From Alphaproteobacteria bacterium (GTDB lineage: Bacteria > Pseudomonadota > Alphaproteobacteria > UBA9655): a DNA stretch of 54,295 nt. The stretch lies in NCBI GenBank assembly GCA_013287205.1, contig JABDEE010000003.1, positions 1 to 54,295 of the forward strand. Reading direction: 5' to 3'. The translations under genes were made by a program, and so were the position numbers. Under the pieces are notes generated by a model that saw nothing but the letters and a program-made list of their open reading frames with translations, was not told the DNA's origin and searched no databases. Positions within the stretch are counted from its first letter, which is position 1; each line of letters starts with the position of its first letter. Of this stretch, positions 40,309-49,118 are shown piece after piece.

Positions 40309-41631
40309 CTAAAAGGGAAGCTCTTCTTCCTCCTCCACTCTCCGCGTTCGAATATTGCGAATCTTCGGGTAGGTTCTCCGAACAATGCCGATCAGCTGGA
40401 ATCTCAATGCCTCGATTCGGGATTCGCAAAGGTAAGTGGGGCATGCGATCACAACCAAACGATCGTCCTCAACCTCCAGAAAACGTGCAGAGGCTATCTC
40501 CTCGAGATCTCTCACACTGATGTAAGGAGGAGCTCCAATTGTAAAATCCAACTGAGAACACCACTGCCTCCATTGAGGATCCCGAATACTCTCCAAGATA
40601 GCTTGAATCTTGGTTTGCCTCTCAATGGACGCTTGAGCCTCCCTCAAAGTATCGGTTTCTTCCGCAGACTTTTGTGGATCAAAAAACGCCTGCTCAAGGA
40701 CTTTTCGGCAGTTTTCAGGAATCACAATCCAATCCAGGGTGATCTTCCAACCCGATTGACTTCCTCCCATCAGAAAGCGTGTTTCTTTGACATTTTTGCA
40801 AAGAGCCTCCCAGGCGGAGACGTTGTTGTTCATGTGATGGTTGAGAAGAAAAGCAAGTTTCTGTCTTCGCTCATCGGTGAAAACGAGCTCTTCTTGTCCC
40901 ACCTGCTGCTTCCAAATCAAAAACATGGTTTCAGCAAGAGAGATGTCTGCAGAGACTTTGAGAGAGGTCCCCAATTTCTTGTCTTCTTCCTCCTCTTCGT
41001 TATCCCTCGCGTGTGTTTTTGCGCAGATACGATCAGAAGAAGAAAAGGAATCTCTGTTTATAGTCTCTGGTGTAATCTCTGATATACAAGTTTCATTTTG
41101 AAACCTCGAAGTTGCATTTTGAAACTTCGAGGTTTCATCATCGAACTTCGAAGTTTCACCATAGAACTTCGACGTTTCTGCGGTTTTTGAGGCGCCTGAG
41201 TATGAGAAAATGCCTGGCGCCGTATAGCCAAGTGTTCTCAGATCATCATGAATCTTTTTGACATGAATCCGGTATTGCGTTGTCTTATCCCACCCGTTTG
41301 TGGGATGAGATCTTTTCTCAATCCACCCACCCTCCACAAGCGTATTCAAATAACGCAGCATAGTGGAACGAGATACAGCTAACATCGTCTCATCAATAAG
41401 ATCATCCGCTGTCTTGTAGATCCATCCATGGCGCGGATTTACATTGCACTCTGGGTTAGCCATTTTTTCTTCTGCCAAGAAGAGGTCAAAATCTTTCACG
41501 CGCTGCGTCCAGTAAATCATCTGGTTCAAGACAATTGCCACCATGGGGTCTTTTGTGAGGCCTACGAATTCTTCTCGAATCACAGCCACTTTCAGGGACT
41601 CTGGCATAAAGTATGGAGACGAAGAAGTCAT
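40309..41631 (-). CDS. Putative replication initiator-like protein (wHTH N-terminus, DnaA-like C-terminal segment)
   Basis: N-terminal winged-helix pattern (IDETMLAVSRSTMLRYLNTLVEGGWIEKRS); C-terminus PQWRQWCSQLDFTIG...DDRLVVIACPTYLCESRIEALRFQLIGIVRRTYP; internal 7-aa repeats. Confidence 0.5.
   Translation of the reverse strand: MTSSSPYFMPESLKVAVIREEFVGLTKDPMVAIVLNQMIYWTQRVKDFDLFLAEEKMANPECNVNPRHGWIYKTADDLIDETMLAVSRSTMLRYLNTLVEGGWIEKRSHPTNGWDKTTQYRIHVKKIHDDLRTLGYTAPGIFSYSGASKTAETSKFYGETSKFDDETSKFQNATSRFQNETCISEITPETINRDSFSSSDRICAKTHARDNEEEEEDKKLGTSLKVSADISLAETMFLIWKQQVGQEELVFTDERRQKLAFLLNHHMNNNVSAWEALCKNVKETRFLMGGSQSGWKITLDWIVIPENCRKVLEQAFFDPQKSAEETDTLREAQASIERQTKIQAILESIRDPQWRQWCSQLDFTIGAPPYISVRDLEEIASARFLEVEDDRLVVIACPTYLCESRIEALRFQLIGIVRRTYPKIRNIRTRRVEEEEELPF
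41091..41174. repeat. Four tandem 21-bp repeats within the rep-like gene
   Basis: tttcattttgaaacctcgaag/ttgcattttgaaacttcgagg/tttcatcatcgaacttcgaag/tttcaccatagaacttcgacg. Confidence 0.9.
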
Positions 41632-42614
41632 GCGCAGCCCTCCTCTTCAACGGGATAGCCAGGATGACTGCCTAAGCACCGTTCTTTTAGACATCTTTTG
41701 ACCAAATCTTCCCGTAAAGCCAAGACACCACGGAAAAGACCGTCTATTGTATCCCGCGGTTGAATTTTGAGTACAAAGGGGAAATCCCCGAACTCTTCAA
41801 CACACAAGCTTTCTCGATGGGAGAGGGTGACAAAGAGAGACGGAATCTTCCTTTCTTGTCCAAAGGTCACCAGCGTGTCATAAAACTCACGATAAAAACG
41901 CTTCACTTGAGCCACCACCCCGTCATCCATAGATTCAGGATGTTGATTGTGAAGTGATAAGGCAAAGGAACACGTCCACACTCTTTTGCCCCTGAACGCA
42001 AAGTGAGATATCGAATTTTGATAAAAACTGGGAACTCTCTGCTTAAGGAGAAACGCACCACTTGAAGCATTTGGAATCTTTTCTTTGGGAAAGAAGAAGT
42101 GGCCAAGTTTTTTTGCATCTCTCGACAGTTCTAACCCCTGAGAGTCTTTAAGCGTCTCAAGAAGTCCCTCAACTCGACGTCCGTAAAAGGGATGGTAAGT
42201 GGACTCAACGCTTTTAAAACCTGTCTTAAGAAAAAACGAGCGGAGAGCCTGAAGGACGTTTCGTTTCCGCTTCTTTCTTTTCCGTTTTGGCTTTATCTTT
42301 GTTGGCTCTGGCGCTGCTGCTGGTGCGGGTCCTTCTTTAGGCGCAACTTCGTGTATGGATTCGGATACGGATGTGGAAGCAACTACTTCGTCTCTCTGTA
42401 TCTCTTCTCTTAAATCCTGAGACTGAGGTTGAAACTGAGCTTGGGAAGCGAGCTGTACCTGAGGGTAAGCTCCAGAGTCATTGGAAGGCTCTTTGGGGGA
42501 ACCAAAAAAATATGAATTTGGGCTCCCTCTATCGTCAGTTCCTCTAAGAATACATTCCTTCTCCTGAAGAGTCAGTTTAGGGAGAGGTGGCTTTTTACTA
42601 TTCTTCTTGTCCAT
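41628..42614 (-). CDS. Hypothetical ICE protein with Lys/Arg-rich linker
   Basis: 328 aa ORF overlapping the rep-like gene start (ATGA); KIKPKRKRKKRKRN linker. Confidence 0.6.
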   Translation of the reverse strand: MDKKNSKKPPLPKLTLQEKECILRGTDDRGSPNSYFFGSPKEPSNDSGAYPQVQLASQAQFQPQSQDLREEIQRDEVVASTSVSESIHEVAPKEGPAPAAAPEPTKIKPKRKRKKRKRNVLQALRSFFLKTGFKSVESTYHPFYGRRVEGLLETLKDSQGLELSRDAKKLGHFFFPKEKIPNASSGAFLLKQRVPSFYQNSISHFAFRGKRVWTCSFALSLHNQHPESMDDGVVAQVKRFYREFYDTLVTFGQERKIPSLFVTLSHRESLCVEEFGDFPFVLKIQPRDTIDGLFRGVLALREDLVKRCLKERCLGSHPGYPVEEEGCA

Positions 42615-42662
42615 AAATCCTCTTTGGTATCTGTTTTTATCAACAGGCTTTTCAGAAGAGGG

Positions 42663-42737
42663 ATGGACGGTGGGTTTCCCACGCGCTACACTGCACTCAT
42701 CAAAGCCGCCTTAGGTTTTGGTCGTGAACACCTGTGA
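42663..42737 (+). CDS. Putative 24-aa leader-type peptide
   Basis: MDGGFPTRYTALIKAALGFGREHL*, stop codon inside the left arm of the terminator hairpin. Confidence 0.35.
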   Translation: MDGGFPTRYTALIKAALGFGREHL

Positions 42738-42770
42738 TGGTCCGCAAAAACTTGTCACAGGTGTTTTTTT
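42727..42770 (+). terminator. Rho-independent terminator
   Basis: AACACCTGTGA...TCACAGGTGTT then TTTTT; perfect 11-bp stem; no annotated + strand gene upstream. Confidence 0.8.
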
Positions 42771-42920
42771 ATGTTCGTGTTATGGATCTCTCATTTTTCT
42801 CTCTTGGTCTCTGGCGTACCATACACAATCATATGCACAAATACATACATACTCTTCTTAAAAAATTTATCAACAACTTTTTTGCATATTTTTGATGTAA
42901 AAACCTTGTATTTTTTCCCG

Positions 42921-42980
42921 GATACTGATAGACATGGACAGATACTGAGAGATATCGAAAGACATCCAGAGGCATCGAAA
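42921..42980. repeat. Six phased degenerate decamers
   Basis: gatactgata gacatggaca gatactgaga gatatcgaaa gacatccaga ggcatcgaaa. Confidence 0.75.
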
Positions 42981-43005
42981 GCTATTCAATGATGGTAATG
43001 AAAAA

Positions 43006-43473
43006 ATGAGCACTGTATTAAAAGATAGACTCCAGGAAAAGATGTTTGAAAAGCACTTAAGTGCTGGTCAAATCGAGAAAATGGCCGGACTCAAAGCATA
43101 TGGGGTTCGCAACATTCTCCTAGGCAGGTCCAAAAAACCAAGTGCCGTTACGCTAAAAGCAATCGCAGCTGTTTTGGGATGCTCTATAGAAGAATTGCTC
43201 TCCGAAGGCCCTATTGAACACACAGAAGCCTCTCAAGAGAAAGAAAAAAAAATGCCAGGCGCACTTTCCATTGAAAACCCAGCCCTTTTCGTTGAAGCAA
43301 CACACCTTACCTTTCAACTCGCAGAAGGAACGGGCAAGATTTTAAGCACAGAGCAGGCCTTTAAGATTGTCAGAGAAGCGTATGTCTTTGCGCTGAAAAA
43401 AAACCTCGTTGCACCAGACAAAGACTTTATAGAATGGCTCATGGATCAAGTGGTGGATCACGCCTCATTATGA
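43006..43473 (+). CDS. XRE-family HTH regulator
   Basis: LSAGQIEKMAGLKAYGVRNILLGRSKKPSAVTLKAIAAVLGCSIEELL. Confidence 0.8.
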   Translation: MSTVLKDRLQEKMFEKHLSAGQIEKMAGLKAYGVRNILLGRSKKPSAVTLKAIAAVLGCSIEELLSEGPIEHTEASQEKEKKMPGALSIENPALFVEATHLTFQLAEGTGKILSTEQAFKIVREAYVFALKKNLVAPDKDFIEWLMDQVVDHASL

Positions 43474-43572
43474 TCTTCTTCCTTGACTCACAATGAAAAT
43501 GAGAGGCCTCTCCTCAGACCTCTCTCGTCTTTTCTTGTTTAAATTTAAAAGAATTAGAATGTTCGGAAGAAG

Positions 43573-43824
43573 CTATATTGTCGTATGTTGCTGCTTTCTT
43601 TGCGCTTCAAATTCTTCAATATCAGCCAATTTATATAAAATTGTGCGTCCGACTTTCGTCCAGAGCGGCCCTATTTTTTTCCATCGCCATTTCGCCAGGG
43701 TGTTAATCGCTACCCCCCAACGATTCGACAAACTGTCTGTTTCTAAGTAGATCTCCTCTGACATTTTCTCAAGAATCATTTTGTTCAGAAGTTCCTTATT
43801 GCTGACTTTGAGCTTTTTTTTCAT
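43573..43824 (-). CDS. Excisionase/AlpA-like HTH protein
   Basis: YLETDSLSNRWGVAINTLAKWRWKKIGPLWTKVGRTILYKLADIEEFEAQRKQ. Confidence 0.7.
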   Translation of the reverse strand: MKKKLKVSNKELLNKMILEKMSEEIYLETDSLSNRWGVAINTLAKWRWKKIGPLWTKVGRTILYKLADIEEFEAQRKQQHTTI

Positions 43825-43868
43825 AACTTGTTCCTCGTTGTCTCAAGATGTATATCGATAGCGCTCGA

Positions 43869-43892
43869 CATATGTATGTATGCATACATATG
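43869..43892. promoter_or_regulatory. Palindromic operator candidate upstream of the excisionase-like gene
   Basis: CATATGTATG-TATG-CATACATATG, 10-bp arms. Confidence 0.55.
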
Positions 43893-43994
43893 CGCATCTG
43901 TAAATATCATTTTTTAAGAAATATCGATTTTTTCATTTTGGGGCCTAGCGCTCGCTATAATTGACCTGGCGCTGCTTATGCAAACACCCTCTTT

Positions 43995-46364
43995 TCAAAA
44001 AGAAAGGGGCAATTCACGACTCTCAAGAGCAGATAAAATTTCTCGCGTTCTGGGATGATCGGCTCCAAAAGTTTCAATATGAGTTTTCAAGTATCGGCTT
44101 GTCACTGCATTGTCCTTGAGATCCATTCCTAAAATCGCGAGAGCTGTATAGAGTTCGCTCACATCATCAATTCGTTTGTTCTTTAAGACCCTTGCGTAAA
44201 TTTCATTACTGATGAAGTAGCTTTTGAGGGCTTTATCGAACTCACCTTTAAGATGATGCGCCTTTCCAATGGCAAAATAAGCACGAGCTTGCAGTCTATG
44301 TTTTCCATCTCCTTTGAATAATTCTTTATAGCTGGAGAGGGCTTGCTCGAGATCATGAAAAATCTTAGGAGAGAGTTCTCCCTTTTCCATTAAAATAAAG
44401 CTTCTGCTAACCAACACGTAAGGAATGGCTGAATTATTTCTACCCTGAAAAAAGACATCTGTCATAACCTCATATGCTTTGAGCACATCTTGCGCCTCTT
44501 CCAATTTTTTTTGCTTGAGCAAGCTTATCGTCTTCAGAAATAAAATGGCGTGATGAATAGGGGGATTATCCTCAGCTAAAGCCGCATAATTATCACTTTG
44601 TTTAAGAACATTTTCTGCGTCTTGAAATTTACTTTTATCAAGAAGGAGGCACGCAGAGGCGTATAAAAATAAACTTTTAGCAGCTATTGAGGTAGTCCCC
44701 TTAAACACCTTTTCAGCTCTGTGAAATAAAACATTTGCTTCTTCAAGTTCTCCGCGCAGGATACAAATTTGCATAAGATTATTAAGGGAAAACAACAATT
44801 CATTTTTATAGGCTTCAGATGTCTCAAAAAACGTAGCACTTTCTTTTAGGCTCTGAACAGCTGCGTCAAAATTGGAGAATATACCTTCGAGAAATCCCTG
44901 GTTAAGTTTAAAAAGGCCTTCATAATAAGGCTCGACGTGCATTCCAGTTTTAAACGCACCTTCAATTTCTTCTCGAACTTTCAATGCGCTTTTGCAATCT
45001 CTCATCCCACTCATAAGACAATGAAAGATGCAAATTTTTAAGGTGAGCAGCGATGGGCTGGAATATCCTGCCTTTTTTGCAGTTTCACAGAGCTCTTGGG
45101 CATGTAAGAGATGAATCGGCTCATGGATTATTTTTTTTGTAAAGTCTTCCGAGGGCCCCGCGAACACCTCCAACATAACCTTTATGGTGGTTTCAATGTG
45201 TTTGTGTTTATTTTTCATGGGAATGCTCTCCTGCGTAATTTGATGGATAAGATCATGAAGGGAAAGAAACTGAGAGGCAGAGTTCGATCCAAGCTTAGCA
45301 CTCTTGTCGATCAAAGATTGCTCATAAACGAGTCGAATGGCTTCATCCGCAATAAGATCGGATCCTTTGTTTCTAAGCCAGATATCGATATAGGCTTTTG
45401 GAATGTCTTTACTGCTCAATAAGCTCATAAAAAACAAGGCGTCTATTGCCTCTTGCGATTCATTGGCAATAGCCTCCAAACTAATGGAGAGAGCCGTCTC
45501 GACATCCGCGGTATAGCCGTCAAGCAGGGGATGTGACGGAAGGAAGAGTTTTTTTCGCTTAACGTGGAGCGCAACGTATTGATCAATGTCCATCGTTGGG
45601 TGAGCGTGAATAACTCCGACCGCAATAGCCAATCCAAGCGGATGATCGTGGAGGGTTTTTGCTAATTTCTCAACGGCTTCAGGGGTCGCTTTCGGTAAAA
45701 TTTTCTTAATAAACTCTCGGGATTCAGAACGTTTAAAGGGTCCAATCCGCATGGCTTCAGTCCAAATGTTTGCATTACGGGATGTCATCAGAATGTGCTG
45801 TGCTCGTCCTCCGTGCGCTATAGGAACACAAGCATTAAGAGCCTTATAGGTCAAGGCATTATCAAAAATGAGTAAATATCTAATATCATGGTTTTGCAGA
45901 GTCTGAGTCACCACGTGAATAAGCGCCTCTTTTGAGAATTTGGCAGGAAATATCTGCTCTTTTTCAGGGAGAATTGTATTCAGATGAGTGGCTAATTCCT
46001 CAAATTGATGGGCTAGATCATGCGCAGGGGTTATCCGCCAAATAACATCGTATTGGTCATATTCCCTATGAGCGTACTGTTGAGCAATTTGTGTTTTTCC
46101 AAAACCAGGTCCTCCCGTGAGAGATAAGATTTTGCTTTTATTATTTTTGAAGAAGGTTTTGATATCCTGAATTGTCTCGTTGCGTCCCACAAAGAACGTA
46201 TTTTCTGCCGATAGATTGCAGACTTTAGGGTAAGATTTTTTTGCTTTTTGCGCCATACAAGGTGCATCCAACAAGGAAAAAATACATATGAAAAAAGAAG
46301 TGTACAATAGGGATTTATTGGAAGAGAGAGATAACATTGCCACTATACTCTTGCCTGCTTTCAT
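43995..46364 (-). CDS. NB-ARC (STAND NTPase) plus TPR protein with N-terminal signal peptide
   Basis: NTFFVGRNETIQDIKTFFKNNKSKILSLTGGPGFGKTQIAQQYAHREYDQYDVIWRI; C-terminal TPR-like helices; SLLYTSFFICIFSLLDAPCMA signal. Confidence 0.8.
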   Translation of the reverse strand: MKAGKSIVAMLSLSSNKSLLYTSFFICIFSLLDAPCMAQKAKKSYPKVCNLSAENTFFVGRNETIQDIKTFFKNNKSKILSLTGGPGFGKTQIAQQYAHREYDQYDVIWRITPAHDLAHQFEELATHLNTILPEKEQIFPAKFSKEALIHVVTQTLQNHDIRYLLIFDNALTYKALNACVPIAHGGRAQHILMTSRNANIWTEAMRIGPFKRSESREFIKKILPKATPEAVEKLAKTLHDHPLGLAIAVGVIHAHPTMDIDQYVALHVKRKKLFLPSHPLLDGYTADVETALSISLEAIANESQEAIDALFFMSLLSSKDIPKAYIDIWLRNKGSDLIADEAIRLVYEQSLIDKSAKLGSNSASQFLSLHDLIHQITQESIPMKNKHKHIETTIKVMLEVFAGPSEDFTKKIIHEPIHLLHAQELCETAKKAGYSSPSLLTLKICIFHCLMSGMRDCKSALKVREEIEGAFKTGMHVEPYYEGLFKLNQGFLEGIFSNFDAAVQSLKESATFFETSEAYKNELLFSLNNLMQICILRGELEEANVLFHRAEKVFKGTTSIAAKSLFLYASACLLLDKSKFQDAENVLKQSDNYAALAEDNPPIHHAILFLKTISLLKQKKLEEAQDVLKAYEVMTDVFFQGRNNSAIPYVLVSRSFILMEKGELSPKIFHDLEQALSSYKELFKGDGKHRLQARAYFAIGKAHHLKGEFDKALKSYFISNEIYARVLKNKRIDDVSELYTALAILGMDLKDNAVTSRYLKTHIETFGADHPRTREILSALESRELPLSF

Positions 46365-47898
46365 CTGGGATTACGAGACGTGTCACGTTCAAATTTTCCT
46401 CTGTTTCCACGACACTATAGTGTACCTCATTTTCACTGCACATTTGGCTGAACACCTCGTCTTTTAAAAACAAAGCAAATGATCTTTGAGAAGAGGAAAA
46501 TGATTTTTCAGAGAATTCCTGATCAATTGTATAGCCTTCATCTTGGATCTCGAGACACATCTTGCCGCCTTTCTGTTCCAGCAGAATAAAAACTTTTCCG
46601 TATCTCGGAATCCGATTCAAGGCTCTTCCAAGAACATTCACAAAACACATCTCAACAAAAACGGAATCGCCTTGAAAAAAGAAATCTTCTGGACAGGAGA
46701 TGATCAACTCAATCTGAAATTTCTGGATCCGTTCTCCTAAGAGTTCCTTGGCACTTTCTAAAAGACGAAGAGGAAAAACATCTTCCTTCTTGGAGTTGGT
46801 AATCCATCCGTTCACAAACCTGTAGTTTGCCTTGAGACATGATCGTGCGATCGTTACAAGTTCTCTTCCTGCCTCGCTCTGCGTCAGGAGATTTTTGTCG
46901 AGCGAACCTTGGACGAGGGCTTCCAAGGCTTGTTCTTGATCCTGGTGTCTGTTCATGATGTTTGCATGAAGTTTACAGTAAGAAGAAAAGGCGCTTTTGA
47001 GGGTTTCTAAAGAGATATTGGAGAGTGTAGATGATTGAGCATTCTGGTCAGCTATACTTTTGAGAGATTTTATCTTTATTCTATACCGTTTGTTAAAGAG
47101 ATGCGTCAAACGGAGGATATTTAAAAATAATAGCGTGACGCATAAGAACACTAAAAAACCAAACGATATAAAATGGTTTTGATTGCGCTTCATAAGCGCA
47201 AAAAATCCTAGAGGTGCTTTTTTATAGAGTGGAAAAGGTGTGTTGCTCAGCAAAGCATCCTCGGGAAGATCTTGATGATCACTTATAAAAAACGAAGGAA
47301 CGCCTATAAACGTTTTGAATTCAGAAGGGGCAATCTGAATTTCTAAAAGCCCTTCCTTTTGTTTCCCCTTGGAAAAGACAGGGGTTTGTGCGGTGAGAGC
47401 CTCTTTTCCAAAGATAAGCGAGACATCTTTCTTAATGGCAACTGCTGGTTGAGTCTGGGGTGATATCTTCTCCTGTGCGATAATGCCAAAGCTGGTCATA
47501 ACCGCTTGGGGCGAAGAAAGTTTGAAATATCTCACTGCTTGAAATCGAGGGAGCACTAACATATCGCGCAACGCAGGGATCAACTCCAAGGCACTTTTTG
47601 TTTTTCTGTGATGATTGGGATCTTTTTGGATTCTGCCGACTATAATGTCTGACAGATTGACGATGTTGTCTGTAAAAATTGAGATCTTTTTCTGTATGCT
47701 TTGAAAATCAGCCTGTTGATTCTTTTGGTATGTTGAGAGATATTCTCTGTATTCTAGAAATCCTCCCACCGAGTAGAATAGGACTGAGCTTCCAAAAATA
47801 GCCCCGCTCGTTAGGAGAACAGACCTGATAATGCTTCGAAAGCCATGTACATCTCCCATACAGTCCTTGGGTTGACCCCCTATGTTTTTGGGAATCAT
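46315..47898 (-). CDS. Membrane sensor protein with degenerate HATPase-like C-terminus
   Basis: Two TMs flanking an extracytoplasmic region; VEMCFVNVLGRALNRIPRYGKVFILLEQKGGKMCLEIQDEGY resembles N/G1 boxes. Confidence 0.6.
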   Translation of the reverse strand: MIPKNIGGQPKDCMGDVHGFRSIIRSVLLTSGAIFGSSVLFYSVGGFLEYREYLSTYQKNQQADFQSIQKKISIFTDNIVNLSDIIVGRIQKDPNHHRKTKSALELIPALRDMLVLPRFQAVRYFKLSSPQAVMTSFGIIAQEKISPQTQPAVAIKKDVSLIFGKEALTAQTPVFSKGKQKEGLLEIQIAPSEFKTFIGVPSFFISDHQDLPEDALLSNTPFPLYKKAPLGFFALMKRNQNHFISFGFLVFLCVTLLFLNILRLTHLFNKRYRIKIKSLKSIADQNAQSSTLSNISLETLKSAFSSYCKLHANIMNRHQDQEQALEALVQGSLDKNLLTQSEAGRELVTIARSCLKANYRFVNGWITNSKKEDVFPLRLLESAKELLGERIQKFQIELIISCPEDFFFQGDSVFVEMCFVNVLGRALNRIPRYGKVFILLEQKGGKMCLEIQDEGYTIDQEFSEKSFSSSQRSFALFLKDEVFSQMCSENEVHYSVVETEENLNVTRLVIPDESRQEYSGNVISLFQ

Positions 47899-47937
47899 AA
47901 TCTTCTGAAAAGAAAAAAGGAAGGGAGAAAAAACAAA

Positions 47938-49118
47938 ATGTATGAGTTCAGGACATATGAGACTCAAGCGGCCTTGAGAAAGGAGTCCTGAATGTACTGC
48001 ATGGGTGTGAGTCCTTTCAAACTAAAATGGGGTCTATAGGAGTTATATTTTTTGAGAGCCTTTTTCAGATGGAATCTAAGGTCGCCTAAGGAATCGGCTA
48101 AAAGATCCCGACGTGCATAGAATTCCTCTCTGAAGATACGGTTTCCACGTTCAACTCCACCATTCCATTGAGGTCGTTTGGGAGGGAGAACAAAAAGCTT
48201 AATGTTTATTTCAGCGCAAGCTTCCTCAAATTCTGCCATAAACTCAGAGCCTCCATCGACTTGAATGGACTCGATATTAAAGGGGGTCGCATCAATCAGG
48301 GAATGCAAGAACTTCCGCGCCGACCGACTGGTGGCATTCGAATAAAGTTCAGCATGGATAAAACGAGAGGTGGGGTCCCAGGCTTGAAAATGCTTTCCAG
48401 GATAGGAGTTTTTAAAAATAGACATATGGTCAACTTGAACCATTTGGCCAGGTTTTTGGGCCTTCATTCCATAGATCAGGGGCTGGGCATACCCATTGAA
48501 GCGTCGCCTTCGTCTTTGACGAGGGGCTGAAAGAGATTTTTGGATCAACCCTTTCTCCATCCAGTGTTTGAGAATACGTCCAACTGTACTTTCACTAAGA
48601 GACACGCCCTGATCCCGCTTGAGAATCACAGAGATTTTAGCTTTCCCATAGGTGGGGTTTTCTCTTCTTAAGCGTAAGACAAGCTGCTTCTCAGCTTCTC
48701 CCCATTGAGATTTTCGAAGGTTCTTAGGCTTTTTGGAAGGAGGAAGAATGCCCTTCTCAAGCGCCTTAAGACGAGCTCTATACCGATAGTAAGTCGAACG
48801 TGCGATCTTCGTTGCCTCTTGGCATAGCTTATCTGAAACCCCTTCTGATTTTAGCTTTTTCCAAAGTCTTACTGGCTTCTCATATTTTTTCCGATGCGTC
48901 TCAAGATTTTCTTGTTCAGAAGAATAGCGATATAGTTTATAAATGTTCTTGTGCAATCCTTTGATTTGCATAAAGGCCTCCAAGGTTAGGGTTTGAACAT
49001 TCCTATTCTCGAGGCCTTTTTTTATTTCTGCAAGAGGGTCGTAAGCTCGCTACAGCGCTATCTAAGGCGCGCTCGCTCACAACCCTCTTGTTGTCTCACA
49101 TGTATCTGAACTTTTACA
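47938..49118 (-). mobile_element. Insertion sequence with terminal inverted repeats
   Basis: Left TGTATGAGTTCAGGACATATGAGAC, right (reverse complement) TGTAAAAGTTCAGATACATGTGAGAC; one DDE transposase inside; flanking AAACAAA on both sides is a candidate TSD. Confidence 0.8.
47964..48983 (-). CDS. DDE transposase (rve integrase core, IS481/IS3-like)
   Basis: VDHMSIF, IQVDGGSEF, WNGGVERGNRIFREEF; HTH N-terminus (VSLSESTVGRILKHW). Confidence 0.93.
   Translation of the reverse strand: MEAFMQIKGLHKNIYKLYRYSSEQENLETHRKKYEKPVRLWKKLKSEGVSDKLCQEATKIARSTYYRYRARLKALEKGILPPSKKPKNLRKSQWGEAEKQLVLRLRRENPTYGKAKISVILKRDQGVSLSESTVGRILKHWMEKGLIQKSLSAPRQRRRRRFNGYAQPLIYGMKAQKPGQMVQVDHMSIFKNSYPGKHFQAWDPTSRFIHAELYSNATSRSARKFLHSLIDATPFNIESIQVDGGSEFMAEFEEACAEINIKLFVLPPKRPQWNGGVERGNRIFREEFYARRDLLADSLGDLRFHLKKALKKYNSYRPHFSLKGLTPMQYIQDSFLKAA

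Noticed and set aside
40040-40444. Minus ORFs 40040..40444 and 40179..40385 between rep-like and ssb
   Set aside because: Composition driven by the polypurine tract and small palindromes; competing frames, no domain seen
40294-41082. 262-aa + strand ORF
   Set aside because: Antisense to the rep-like CDS, which fits operon direction; the + translation shows no recognisable domain
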